A stretch of 44,149 nt of DNA, taken from the NCBI GenBank assembly GCA_030622115.1, contig JAUXGN010000021.1, positions 1-44,149 on the forward strand, read 5' to 3'. Below the pieces are notes generated by a model. It was not told the DNA's origin, did no database searches, and worked only from the letters and a program-made list of their open reading frames with translations. Numbering within the stretch: the stretch's first letter is position 1; every line of letters begins with the position of its first letter. The DNA is from Candidatus Eiseniibacteriota bacterium. GTDB lineage: Bacteria > Joyebacterota > Joyebacteria > Joyebacterales > Joyebacteraceae. The position numbers were made by a program, and so were the translations under genes. This document shows, piece by piece, positions 31,171 through 40,158 of this stretch.

Positions 31171-32742
31171 ATGACGGTAGTTCTGAACGGATCAAGTCTG
31201 ACTATCGAGCAGGTTCACGATGTGGCCAGGAACCACGCGGAAGTCAAGCTGGCATCCGACGCGCGGAAGGCCGTGGTGAAATGCCGCGAGGTAGCGGTGG
31301 ATCTCCGCGAGAGTGGACAGCTCATCTATGGGGTGACGACGGGCATCGGCGAGCTGGCGCGTGTCGCCGTGTCGCCGGCGCACGGGGAAGAGCTGCAGAG
31401 GCGCATCATTCGCAGCCACTCAGCGGGTGTGGGGGAGCACTTCAAGGAGGACGAGGTCCGCGCCGCGATTCTCCTGAGGGCGAATGTTCTCGCCCGCGGA
31501 TACTCTGCCGTGAGACTGGAACTCCTCGAAACACTGATCGAGATGCTGAACAAGAACGTTGTGCCGGCTGTTCCCGAAAAGGGTTCGGTGGGAACGAGCG
31601 GTGATCTTTGCTCGCTTGCGCACATCGGGTGTGTGGTGATGGGAGAGGGGAAGGCCTATTTCGGTGGTCGCCTTATGGGCGGACGTGCCGCGATGAGACG
31701 GGCAGGGATCGAGCCCATCAAGCTCGCTTTCAAGGAAGGACTCGCGCTGATCAATGGCTCGCAGTTCTTCACGGCGTGTGGCGCTCTCAGAGTCTATGAC
31801 TCGGAGCGTCTTATGAAGAGCGCCATCATTGCGAGCGCGATGTCGGCTGATGCGCTGCGGACGCCTCTGACGCCGTTCGACAAAAGGATCCACGAACTCA
31901 GGCCATTCAATGGTCAGAATGCCGTCGCCGAGAACATGAGGAAGCTTCTCAAGGGAAGTGGCTTCATCAAACGCGGCTCAGGCAAGGTGCAGGACGCGTA
32001 CAGCATTCGCTGCATCCCGCAGGTCTACAGCCCATCGATCGATACGCTGAACTACACGCGGAACCAGATCGAGATCGAGATGAACTCGGTTACGGATAAC
32101 CCACTCTTCTTCCCGGACGAGGGGGAACAACTCTCGTGTGGGAATTTCCACGGCCAGCCGATAGCCATGCCGCTCGATTTTCTCGGAATCGCCATGAGCG
32201 AGATAGGTTCTCTCTCGGAACGGCATATCAATCGGCTCGTGAATCCGTATCTCAACGGCGGTCTGCCGGCGTTCCTCGTCAAGAGCGAGGGATTGAACTC
32301 GGGATACATGCTGGCGCACTACACGGCGACCGCGCTCTGTTCGGAGAACAAGATCTTGTCGCACCCGGCCGTCGTGGACAACTTCTCTATGGCGGCTGAT
32401 CAGGAAGACACCGTTTCGATGGGGCCGATCGCGGCCAGGAAGCTCAAGGAGATCATGAGCAATGTGCTGAACGTCGTCGCCATCGAGATGATGTGCGCGG
32501 CGCAGGCATTCGATCTCCTCGAGGGGAGGCCCGGGAAAGGGACGGCCGTTGCGCATCGCGCTGTTCGGGGCGTCGTCCCCACCTATCTGAAGGACAGGAT
32601 CGTTTCTCCCGATATCGAGCGGATCGCGGCTCTGATCGCGAGCTGGGAGCTTCTTGATGCAGTCGAGGAGGAGATCGGTCCGGTACACCTCAAGTCTCGC
32701 TCGCGGAAGGTGCAGGCGGTGCGCAGGCACTGGTGTTCATAG
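31171..32742 (+). CDS. hutH: Histidine/aromatic amino-acid ammonia-lyase family protein with Thr-Ser-Gly MIO triad
   Basis: A 523-residue lyase of the HAL/PAL/TAL family, which removes ammonia from histidine or an aromatic amino acid. Tyr53 lies in IYGVTTGIG, the substrate-pocket motif RSHSAGVG follows near 81, and QDAYSIRCIPQVY and GNFHGQPIAMPLDF are HAL-like. The cofactor-forming triad is T142-S143-G144 (GSVGTSGDLCSLAH) instead of the usual Ala-Ser-Gly. ATG at 31171 follows GTGGAGG. It lies 28 nt after the transporter. No other hut genes are nearby, so histidine degradation is not shown by context and a different substrate is possible; the symbol reflects the nearest family. Confidence 0.82.
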   Translation: MTVVLNGSSLTIEQVHDVARNHAEVKLASDARKAVVKCREVAVDLRESGQLIYGVTTGIGELARVAVSPAHGEELQRRIIRSHSAGVGEHFKEDEVRAAILLRANVLARGYSAVRLELLETLIEMLNKNVVPAVPEKGSVGTSGDLCSLAHIGCVVMGEGKAYFGGRLMGGRAAMRRAGIEPIKLAFKEGLALINGSQFFTACGALRVYDSERLMKSAIIASAMSADALRTPLTPFDKRIHELRPFNGQNAVAENMRKLLKGSGFIKRGSGKVQDAYSIRCIPQVYSPSIDTLNYTRNQIEIEMNSVTDNPLFFPDEGEQLSCGNFHGQPIAMPLDFLGIAMSEIGSLSERHINRLVNPYLNGGLPAFLVKSEGLNSGYMLAHYTATALCSENKILSHPAVVDNFSMAADQEDTVSMGPIAARKLKEIMSNVLNVVAIEMMCAAQAFDLLEGRPGKGTAVAHRAVRGVVPTYLKDRIVSPDIERIAALIASWELLDAVEEEIGPVHLKSRSRKVQAVRRHWCS

Positions 32743-32804
32743 CTCACGGGGGATGTCATATGGCTTCGGGTCGCCAGGCCCGGGTCTCAAGAAAGGGGAC
32801 GTCG

Positions 32805-34694
32805 ATGAGGAGAAGCTCTCGCCTCCTCTGGGTTGCGCTGTCCGTGTGCCTCGCACTCGCGACGGTCGCGAATGCCCAGACTATCGAAGACAAGGTCCAG
32901 GAGTTCGAGCTGGACAACGGGATGACCTTCCTGGTTGTTGAACGCCATGAGGCGCCCGTCTTCTTCGGCGCTGTCGCCTTCAAGGTGGGTAGCGTATACG
33001 AGCGTCCCGGCATCACGGGAATCTCGCATCTCCTTGAGCACATGCTTTTCAAGGGGACCGAGACGATCGGAACGACCGACTACAAGAAGGAGATCCCGTA
33101 TCTCGAACGTGAAGACGAGCTTGCCGAGGCTGCGCGGGACCTCAGGCGCGAACTCGAACCGTGGAGGCTCGAGTTCTTCCAGAGCCTCGCGGACGATGTG
33201 ACCGCGGGATTTTCGGAAGAAGACCGCGAGGTGCTGGGAGCGGACAGGGCGCTCGAGATCGAACTCCTCGTTGAGACGCTCTCCGCCGAGGGACCCACGG
33301 ACGAGATGCTCGACGTGTTCGGACTCGTGAGGCAGGGCGAGGTCGACTACTTCGATCGCTATCTGGAACTCCTGGGGCTCGAGATGGAACTCTACGACAC
33401 GGTGGCGGAGCACCGGGAGCTGATAGTCTCGAACGAACTTTGGGAAACCTACATGAACAACGGTTCCCGCATGCTCAATGCGGGGACTTCATACGATGGT
33501 ACCTTTTACTTCGCCTACCTTCCCTCCAACAGAGTCGAGCTCTGGATGCTGATGGAGTCCGACCGCATGGCCAACTCGACCTTCCGGGAGTTCTACTCGG
33601 AGAAGGACGTGGTCATGGAGGAGCGGCGCATGAGCGAGAACAGGCCTGAGGACGTGCTTGATGAGGCGTTCATGGCCACTGCCTACAGCGCCTGCATGTA
33701 CGGAAGTCCCGTGCTCGGCTGGATGACCGACATCGAGGACATCACGCGCAAGGATCTGGCCGCGTACTACGCGCGCCACTACGGAGCACAGAACGCGACC
33801 GTGATAATCACGGGCGACGTGGATTTCGATGAGGTGAAGAAGCTGGCCGAGGAGTACTTCGGGAAGATGGACAGAGGCGAGGCGCTCCCTCACATCACCG
33901 ATGTTGAGCCTGCACAGCAAGGTGAACGGCGAGTGGTCGTGAAGCTCGACGCGAAGCCCGTTCTCACTATCGGCTATCACGTGCCGAAGGCGCCACACCC
34001 CGACTTCTACGCGCTTGGGATGCTGTCCTCGATTCTCTCGGACGGACGCACCAGCCGTTTCTATCGCTCCATCTACGATGAGAAGGGGCTGACGCGCGGC
34101 GCGCCGTACGCCTACATCGGACCCGGCAACCGGTTGGATCCGATCTTCCAGATCGGCGCGGAGCCACAGGAACCGCACACGCTTGAGGATGTCGAAACGG
34201 CCATCTACGAGGAGCTTGAGCTCATCAAGGCCGAAGGTGTCTCCGAGCGCGAAATCGAGCGTAAGCTGAATTCCAACGAAGCCGAACTCGTGCGGGCGCT
34301 CGGCTCGAACATAGGACTGGCGTTTCGTATCGGTATGTACCAGGCGTTGCGCGGCGACTGGCGTGAGCTTCTGCTGGACGTGGAGCGGATGAAGCAGGTG
34401 ACGTCGGATGATATCGTTCGCGTCGCTAACAAGTACCTTACCGAAGAGAACAGGACGGTTGGATGGCTCGTCGAGACTGCTTCCGAGGATGGTGGGGAAG
34501 GCGGTGACGAGGTCGATATGCGCGTGCTCATGCAGTGGGTGATGACCACGCTTCCAGAGGAGGAGCAGCGCGATCTCATGATGCGGTTCCAGTCCATGAG
34601 CGATCAGGAGAGACAGAAGCTCGCGGAGGAACTGTGGGCGCGGATGCAGGATGAGCAAGGCGGCGGAGGAAACACCGACGCGGATCCGAGCTAG
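32805..34694 (+). CDS. Exported M16 (pitrilysin/insulinase-family) zinc peptidase, active subunit
   Basis: A 629-residue exported protein with a signal peptide (1-24, ending VANA-QT). The inverted zinc motif H75-L-L-E78-H79 is followed by the third ligand candidate E272 in VVMEERRM. The distance between them is about 190 residues rather than the roughly 75 of classical M16 enzymes, because of a charged, probably coiled-coil insert (about 90-215). The C-terminal M16 half contains LSDGRTSRFYRSIYDEKGL. The last 50 residues are Glu/Gln/Met-rich. ATG at 32805 follows AAAGGGGA. The next gene encodes a second M16 protein without the zinc motif; the two probably form one peptidase complex in the periplasm. 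Confidence 0.9.
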   Translation: MRRSSRLLWVALSVCLALATVANAQTIEDKVQEFELDNGMTFLVVERHEAPVFFGAVAFKVGSVYERPGITGISHLLEHMLFKGTETIGTTDYKKEIPYLEREDELAEAARDLRRELEPWRLEFFQSLADDVTAGFSEEDREVLGADRALEIELLVETLSAEGPTDEMLDVFGLVRQGEVDYFDRYLELLGLEMELYDTVAEHRELIVSNELWETYMNNGSRMLNAGTSYDGTFYFAYLPSNRVELWMLMESDRMANSTFREFYSEKDVVMEERRMSENRPEDVLDEAFMATAYSACMYGSPVLGWMTDIEDITRKDLAAYYARHYGAQNATVIITGDVDFDEVKKLAEEYFGKMDRGEALPHITDVEPAQQGERRVVVKLDAKPVLTIGYHVPKAPHPDFYALGMLSSILSDGRTSRFYRSIYDEKGLTRGAPYAYIGPGNRLDPIFQIGAEPQEPHTLEDVETAIYEELELIKAEGVSEREIERKLNSNEAELVRALGSNIGLAFRIGMYQALRGDWRELLLDVERMKQVTSDDIVRVANKYLTEENRTVGWLVETASEDGGEGGDEVDMRVLMQWVMTTLPEEEQRDLMMRFQSMSDQERQKLAEELWARMQDEQGGGGNTDADPS

Positions 34695-34742
34695 GACATG
34701 AGATCAAGCTGACCGACCACCGTCAAGACCAAGGAGCGTACG

Positions 34743-36155
34743 ATGAGGAGACTACTCACGATCACCACGGTTCTCCTGGCGGTTATCATTCTGCTTCCCT
34801 TGCAGGTTGATGCCGGAAGGGTGAAGCATCCGAGCAAACTCAAGTTCGACGACATCGCTCTTGAACCAATCGAGTACGAGGAGATCTCGTTTGACAACGA
34901 CATGACCGGGTTTTTCGTCGAGGATCACGAGGTTCCGATCGTCGACATCTACATGCTGATTCCGACATCGAGAGCCGCGAGGGACAAGACCGGACTGAAC
35001 GAACTCGCCGCATGGGTGATCAGAAACGGCGGAACTGAGAAGTGGCCTGCGGAGAGGATCAACGAGGAACTGGAATTCGTCGCCGCGAGGGTCGAGGTCT
35101 ACAGCACAGCTCTCACGGCAATGGTTCACGTCAACTGTCTCAAGAAGGATCTCGATCTCTGCCTGGAGATCTTGGGAGAGCTTCTGAAGAGTCCAAGCTT
35201 TCCGGAGGATAAGATAGAACTCAGACGATCGACGATGCTTGAGAACATCAGGCGCGAGAATGACGAGCCGCGCAGAATCGCGATCAGGGAGTTCAGGAAG
35301 GTCGTCTACGGAGACCATCCGATGGCTTGGCACAATACCGAGGAGACGGTCACTGCCATAACGCGCGACGACCTCGTGAGGTTTCACCGCGACTTCTTTC
35401 ATCCGAACAACGCGATCATAGGTATCTCAGGCGACGTGACTCGTGACGAGATCATGGCTGCTCTCGATGACGCGTTTGTTGGATGGGAGCCGGCCAGCAT
35501 GGTCATTGAGCCGGATACGCTCCTGGAACTCTCGTTCGAGTCGTCCATTAGCTACGCGTACAAGGATCTGAACCAGGCCGTCATCATGATCGGCCACCTA
35601 GGCCTCAACAGCCGCAACGAGGACCGCATGGCGGTGCAGATAATGAACTATGTCCTCGGCGGTGGCAGTTTCTCATCGCGAATCACGCAGAAGGTGAGGA
35701 CCGACGAGGGGCTCGCGTACGCGGCCTATTCGCGCTACGGTGACGATCCGTGGACCTTCGGTATGTTTATCGCTTCATCTCAGACAAGGGCCGACGCGTC
35801 GGGGAGAGCCATCACCCTTATCCTCGATATCATCCGCGAGATGCGCGATGAGGGGCCGACGCAAGAAGAGTTCGAGCGAGCCAGGGAGAGCTACATCAAC
35901 AGCTTCGTCTTTGAGTACGATTCGAAATCGCGCGCCGTCTACCAGCTGGTCGGGCTCAAGTGGGAGGGAAGGCCGCTCGACACTCCAGAGCGGGACATAG
36001 ATGCGATAACGGCGCTGACTCTCGATGATGTCCGGCAGGCCGCCGCGACATATCTGCATCCGGACGGCCTGGCGATCATGGTTGTGGGGGACGAGGATAC
36101 CTTCGATCAGCCGCTCTCGAATTTCGGAGAGGTCCGGTCGATCGAACTGGAGTAA
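34743..36155 (+). CDS. Exported M16-family peptidase-like protein, zinc motif lost (partner subunit)
   Basis: A 470-residue exported protein with a signal peptide (1-24, ending VDA-GR). It has the M16 two-domain fold pattern, but the position of HxxEH reads LNELAAWVIRNGGT, so two zinc ligands are missing. The C-terminal Arg/Tyr region is kept (KVRTDEGLAYAAYSRY). In known M16B heterodimers one subunit keeps zinc and the other supplies this C-terminal substrate-binding region, and the neighbouring active M16 gene fits that arrangement. AAGGAG precedes the ATG at 34743, 48 nt after the previous stop. Confidence 0.88.
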   Translation: MRRLLTITTVLLAVIILLPLQVDAGRVKHPSKLKFDDIALEPIEYEEISFDNDMTGFFVEDHEVPIVDIYMLIPTSRAARDKTGLNELAAWVIRNGGTEKWPAERINEELEFVAARVEVYSTALTAMVHVNCLKKDLDLCLEILGELLKSPSFPEDKIELRRSTMLENIRRENDEPRRIAIREFRKVVYGDHPMAWHNTEETVTAITRDDLVRFHRDFFHPNNAIIGISGDVTRDEIMAALDDAFVGWEPASMVIEPDTLLELSFESSISYAYKDLNQAVIMIGHLGLNSRNEDRMAVQIMNYVLGGGSFSSRITQKVRTDEGLAYAAYSRYGDDPWTFGMFIASSQTRADASGRAITLILDIIREMRDEGPTQEEFERARESYINSFVFEYDSKSRAVYQLVGLKWEGRPLDTPERDIDAITALTLDDVRQAAATYLHPDGLAIMVVGDEDTFDQPLSNFGEVRSIELE

Positions 36156-36168
36156 GCATATGCCTGTC

Positions 36169-36214
36169 GGGGGTCGTCTCACGGTTCGAGCTCAAGCTTG
36201 ACGTGGCGACCCCC
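36169..36214 (+). terminator. Possible hairpin after the M16 pair
   Basis: GGGGGTCG (36169-36176) pairs with CGACCCCC (36207-36214), with a 30-nt loop and further CACG/CGTG pairing inside. There is no T tract. It overlaps the pgs promoter. Confidence 0.4.
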
Positions 36215-36226
36215 ATCTGGTACGAT
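36198..36226 (+). promoter_or_regulatory. Probable sigma70 promoter of the pgs operon
   Basis: TTGACG (36198-36203), a 17-nt spacer, and TACGAT (36221-36226). It lies about 185 nt upstream of pgsB; the leader between them shows no clear ORF. Confidence 0.6.
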
Positions 36227-36410
36227 ACTGGTGCCGGCTTCGTATCTGTCCGCGCGGCGCACGTCGGGAGGGACTGGGCCGCAAGGAGATGGTGACGGGG
36301 GCGGCCTATCTTTGTATGGGGTATGGGCCACGGCCTTGGTCCTCTGAGCTACGGTCCTGGGCGGCGGTCGACTGACGGCAAGCGAATCTGAAGCCAGGGC
36401 GGGGCGTCGG

Positions 36411-37580
36411 ATGTTCTTCGTTCTGATACTTGCGTTCTTGTTCCTCATCTACGGCACTCTCGAGTACCGCTTCCATGCCAAGAACCTTGCTGCGGTTCCC
36501 ATCCGTATTCACGTCAACGGGACGCGTGGCAAGTCATCTGTGACACGACTGATTGCCGCGGGACTCCGTGCCGGCGGCATACGCACGTCCGCAAAGACCA
36601 CGGGGTCTGCGGCGCGCTACATCCACCCCGATGGAAGCGAAGACACTGTATTGAGACCGGGGCCACCCAACATCCGCGAACAGCTCGACGTCGTAAGCCA
36701 GGCGGCGCAGGAGGGAGCCCGCGCACTCGTGATCGAGTGCATGGCTCTGAGACCCGATCTGCAGCGGTTGAGTGAACACCGGATAGTTCGCGCCACCATC
36801 GGTGTCATAACCAATGCGCGTCCGGATCATCTCGATGTCATGGGTCCGACCGCTGACGATGTCGCTGTCGCACTCTCTGGCACCGTTCCGGACGGTCAGG
36901 TCATCTTTACCGCGGAGCACATCCGGAGCGACGCGATCCGTGACGCCGCAAGGGAGAACGGGTCCGTCTATCACGAGATCCATGAGTCGGACTACGACGA
37001 GGGCATCGCCAAGGGTTTCGCGTACATAGAGCACCGCGAGAACGTGGCGCTCGCACTGGCCGTCTGCAAGCATGTCGGTGTGCCGCAAGACGTCGCCTTG
37101 GGTGGCATGAGGGGCGTGACCCCGGACATAGGGGCTCTCACGATCCAAAAGGTACGGGAGGCGGGCAAGGAGATAGAGTTCGTCAACGCCTTCGCCGCCA
37201 ACGACAAGGAGTCCACGAGAGCGGCCTGGAGCATGGTCGCTCCCAGGTCCGTTCCCGACAGGACCGTGATCGGGATCGTGAGTATGCGAGCCGACAGACC
37301 GGATCGCGCGTTCCAGTTCGGAGCTATCATCGCTGAGGACATCGAAGCCGACTTCTTCATACTGACGGGAGGCCTGACGCATCCGGTGAAGAGCGGGGCC
37401 TTGAAGCGCGGCCTTCCGGAGGGGAAGATCGTGGATATGGCCGGTCGGAGCGCCGAAGAGGTGTTCTCGAAGATCGTAGAGCTGACGATATCCAGCTCGA
37501 TCGCCATCGGCGTGGGCAATATCGGAGGGACCGGAGCCGGCATTGTCTCTCTTTTTCACAAGAGGAGCGAAGCCAAGTGA
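36411..37580 (+). CDS. pgsB: Poly-gamma-glutamate synthase PgsB/CapB
   Basis: A 389-residue Mur-ligase-like amide ligase that polymerises glutamate through gamma bonds at the inner membrane. An N-terminal membrane anchor (1-17) is followed by the ATP-binding loop VNGTRGKSSVTR (residues 35-46). IECMALRPDLQ, ITNARPDHLDVMGP and the C-terminal GVGNIGGTGAGIVS are characteristic of CapB/PgsB. The gene overlaps pgsC by 4 nt (ATGA-like arrangement). A promoter is predicted at 36198-36226. No pgsA/capA homologue is seen nearby; pgsW follows instead. Confidence 0.95.
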   Translation: MFFVLILAFLFLIYGTLEYRFHAKNLAAVPIRIHVNGTRGKSSVTRLIAAGLRAGGIRTSAKTTGSAARYIHPDGSEDTVLRPGPPNIREQLDVVSQAAQEGARALVIECMALRPDLQRLSEHRIVRATIGVITNARPDHLDVMGPTADDVAVALSGTVPDGQVIFTAEHIRSDAIRDAARENGSVYHEIHESDYDEGIAKGFAYIEHRENVALALAVCKHVGVPQDVALGGMRGVTPDIGALTIQKVREAGKEIEFVNAFAANDKESTRAAWSMVAPRSVPDRTVIGIVSMRADRPDRAFQFGAIIAEDIEADFFILTGGLTHPVKSGALKRGLPEGKIVDMAGRSAEEVFSKIVELTISSSIAIGVGNIGGTGAGIVSLFHKRSEAK

Positions 37581-38065
37581 TTGAGTTCCTGGGTGGAGCC
37601 AAGACGATACCGACAGCCGTTGGGTTGGGACTGATTGTTAGTCTCATCTTCTCGGAAGCATTTGGGCTGGCGGCGGGTGGAATGGTCGTGCCGGGCTATC
37701 TCGCGCTTGCGCTTGGTGAGCCGTGGCGTGTGGTCGGGACGGTAGGCGCGGCGATAATCACGTTTCTCATTGTGCGTCTGATGGGGCAGTTCATGTTGCT
37801 CTATGGGCGGAGACACCTGGTGATGGTTATCCTCATCGGGTTTGTGATAGGCCACCTCACGCGCTACGTCTTCGGACGCCCGGAGGTTCCGGAGCTCCTG
37901 AGCTTCGAGGCCATCGGCTATATCATCCCCGGTCTCATCGCCTACTGGATGGAGCGGCAGGGAGCGCTCACGACGCTCATGGCGATGCTCATGGCGGCCG
38001 TGCTGGTTCGCCTCGTGCTGATCGTGGGAACAGGAGGAGCCCCGATTGAAATACCGACCTGGTAG
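37577..38065 (+). CDS. pgsC: Poly-gamma-glutamate synthesis membrane protein PgsC/CapC
   Basis: A 162-residue inner-membrane protein with four to five hydrophobic helices. SEAFGLAAGGMVVPGYLAL near residue 26 and FEAIGYIIPGLIAYWMERQG near 110 are typical of CapC/PgsC. It forms the synthase core with PgsB. The start is a GTG at 37577 overlapping the pgsB stop. The end overlaps pgsW by 20 nt, so synthesis of the three proteins is probably coupled. Confidence 0.95.
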   Translation: MIEFLGGAKTIPTAVGLGLIVSLIFSEAFGLAAGGMVVPGYLALALGEPWRVVGTVGAAIITFLIVRLMGQFMLLYGRRHLVMVILIGFVIGHLTRYVFGRPEVPELLSFEAIGYIIPGLIAYWMERQGALTTLMAMLMAAVLVRLVLIVGTGGAPIEIPTW

Positions 38066-39146
38066 GGTTCACGTGATGAGCTTGGTGGGGCTCGCAGTGC
38101 TCGGTCTCGTCCTCGCGGCGATCGCGGAGCGATCGAAGACACCCGTCATGCAGCAGTATTTCGTGGACAAGATGGACGCCGCCTCCAGAACGAACCTGGC
38201 AATGACAGTGCTCAAGGCGGAGCGCCTCGAGCGCGGTGGTGTGATCGATGCCGTCAACGATCCTAGTGAGACGGGTCTGATCGGCGTAAAGGTGTCTCCG
38301 ACAACGACGAGTCGTGGGTCGCACGAGCAGAAGCTCAGAGCGCTCGATCCGAATCTCTCCGCCGTCTTCGTCGACATGCTGAAGCGAGCGGGTGTTGCTG
38401 AAGGAGATCTCGTAGCTCTCGGCTTCACCGGCTCATTCCCGCTCATGAATGCGGGTATGGTGGTGGCCGTGGAGGCGCTGGGTGCGGTGCCGGTGTCGAT
38501 TCCATCCGTTGGGGCCTCGATGTGGGGCGCCAACGAACCCAACATGACATGGCTCGACATGGAGGCGGCACTCGAGCGTGAGGGCGTTATCTCACACAGA
38601 TCGATTGCGGCTTCACTCGGAGGCAGCAACGACATGGGTCGTGGACTGCCGCCGGAGGGACGCTCACTCATCCGTGATGCATTCGAGCGAAACGGTGTGC
38701 CGCTCATCGACGAGCCGTCGCTCGACGAGAGCATCGACAGGAGAATGGAGATCTTCCGTGAAGCGGCCGGCGGCCGCGGCTACCGCGTCTATGTGAACAT
38801 CGGAGGTGGCCTGGCGAGTCTTGGGAGCAGCCAGACCGGCAACCTCATCAAGCCCGGTCTCTGGCGCAATCTGCCGACCAAGAATTTCCCCAGGAGGGGC
38901 GTGCTCGTGAGGATGGCCGAGAACGGCGTACCGATCATCCACGTGCCCAGGGCGGACGATTTTATTGAGCGCTACGATCTGAGCCCGGAGCCCGTTCCGC
39001 TTCCTGCCGTGGGAACTGGCGGCGTCTTCTACAGAGACCGATATGATGTGCCGCTAGCCGCTGTCTTCGCGCTTCTGTACGCATTCGCGATCTTTGTCGT
39101 CGTGAGAATCGACATCAAACACTATCTATTCAGGGGGGCACGGTAG
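38046..39146 (+). CDS. pgsW: Poly-gamma-glutamate system protein PgsW
   Basis: A 366-residue membrane protein of the poly-gamma-glutamate system family. Hydrophobic segments lie at about 11-27 and 335-355, with a large domain between them. Typical stretches are GFTGSFPLMNAGMVVAVEAL, WGANEPNMTWLDME, VYVNIGGGLASLGSSQ and GVLVRMAENGVPIIHV. Family members replace or accompany PgsA in many non-Bacillus pgs operons; the biochemical role is not established. The start is TTG at 38046, supported by AGGAGG 8 nt upstream; the ATG at 38076 is the alternative. It overlaps pgsC, and the next gene starts 1 nt after its stop. Confidence 0.9.
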   Translation: MKYRPGRVHVMSLVGLAVLGLVLAAIAERSKTPVMQQYFVDKMDAASRTNLAMTVLKAERLERGGVIDAVNDPSETGLIGVKVSPTTTSRGSHEQKLRALDPNLSAVFVDMLKRAGVAEGDLVALGFTGSFPLMNAGMVVAVEALGAVPVSIPSVGASMWGANEPNMTWLDMEAALEREGVISHRSIAASLGGSNDMGRGLPPEGRSLIRDAFERNGVPLIDEPSLDESIDRRMEIFREAAGGRGYRVYVNIGGGLASLGSSQTGNLIKPGLWRNLPTKNFPRRGVLVRMAENGVPIIHVPRADDFIERYDLSPEPVPLPAVGTGGVFYRDRYDVPLAAVFALLYAFAIFVVVRIDIKHYLFRGAR

Positions 39147-39147
39147 C

Positions 39148-40158
39148 GTGGGGAAGACGAGGAGGATCAAGCGATTCGGAGCCGTTTGCTGTGTGACGAT
39201 AGCATCGGTTGCGGTCGCCCTCACAGCTGCTGTCTCACAGGCCGCAGATTGGCGGTCGCTGTCGCCGGCCGGTGAAGTATCCGGCGTCAGGATCATGGTG
39301 GGAACGCACGCGCTGAGCTACTACCGCTTCGACTCCGGGGATGCTCTCACGTTCGTCGTCGAGGGACCGACCCGGGTCAAGGTCCTTACGCGGCTCAGCA
39401 TATCTACCGGCCTCAGGCACGCTGACGATGGTACTCCCGTTGACCCCCTCACCGCCACGCACACGTACTCGGTCGAGGTCTACAGGGACGGCGCGCTCAT
39501 CGACACGGAGGAGCTTTCGACTGAGTCTGCAGCCCCCGAGGCCTACTACATAGCATTGACTCCGTTCACTCCGGGAGAGATACGCCGCATCTACATAGAT
39601 GTGCCTACAGGGACACACAGCTACTCGCTCAAGGCTGTGGGGCGGGCAAGGGTCGATGCCCGCGTCTTTGAATCGGCAGTGCGAGCGCCGAGACGCGTCT
39701 CGATCGCCCCGCGCGAATACGGAGCCGTCGAGACGCTTCTTCATAGGGAGAAGGAGCTGACCTACTACATCGCTTCTGGTTCGTCGCCTGTCGTGCTCGA
39801 TGTCGTTGGCCCCACCACAGTCAAGGTGAACACGCGTCTTCTCTTCTCGGCATCGATGTTCGGGGAGCAGACGTACATGCTGGGTATCAGCGACAGGAGT
39901 GGGGATTCGGACATTGTCGACGAGAGTCGGGATTCAGGTGTCCAGAGTGGGGAGATCGTCTATCGCCTGGAGTCACAGGCCTCCCAGACGGTGCTTTGTC
40001 GGGATAGGGGCGATGTGCTTCCGGGCGCACTCAGGAGTTTTGAACTTCCTGTGACACGCGGACTACACACCATCATCCTGAGGCTCCTGGGGCCGGAGGA
40101 TGGGGAGCTGGCGCTCAAGTTCTACATTCCCCAGGGAGACATCGCGAATGAGCCGTGA
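39148..40158 (+). CDS. Exported two-module beta-sandwich protein, pgs-linked
   Basis: A 336-residue exported protein of no family I recognise. The signal peptide (about 1-30, ending VSQA-AD) is followed by two copies of one beta-rich module (about 45-175 and 185-330). Each begins with a (T/S)YY or SYYR stretch, has a core (V)xGPTxVKVxTRL (EGPTRVKVLTRL; VGPTTVKVNTRL) and ends with a VPTGTHSYSL or VTRGLHTIIL block. The same module occurs at the N-terminus of the next protein. No lipobox or catalytic motif is visible. The start is GTG at 39148, 1 nt after pgsW, and the end overlaps the next gene by 11 nt. It is probably a periplasmic factor for poly-gamma-glutamate transfer (inference). Confidence 0.8.
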   Translation: MGKTRRIKRFGAVCCVTIASVAVALTAAVSQAADWRSLSPAGEVSGVRIMVGTHALSYYRFDSGDALTFVVEGPTRVKVLTRLSISTGLRHADDGTPVDPLTATHTYSVEVYRDGALIDTEELSTESAAPEAYYIALTPFTPGEIRRIYIDVPTGTHSYSLKAVGRARVDARVFESAVRAPRRVSIAPREYGAVETLLHREKELTYYIASGSSPVVLDVVGPTTVKVNTRLLFSASMFGEQTYMLGISDRSGDSDIVDESRDSGVQSGEIVYRLESQASQTVLCRDRGDVLPGALRSFELPVTRGLHTIILRLLGPEDGELALKFYIPQGDIANEP

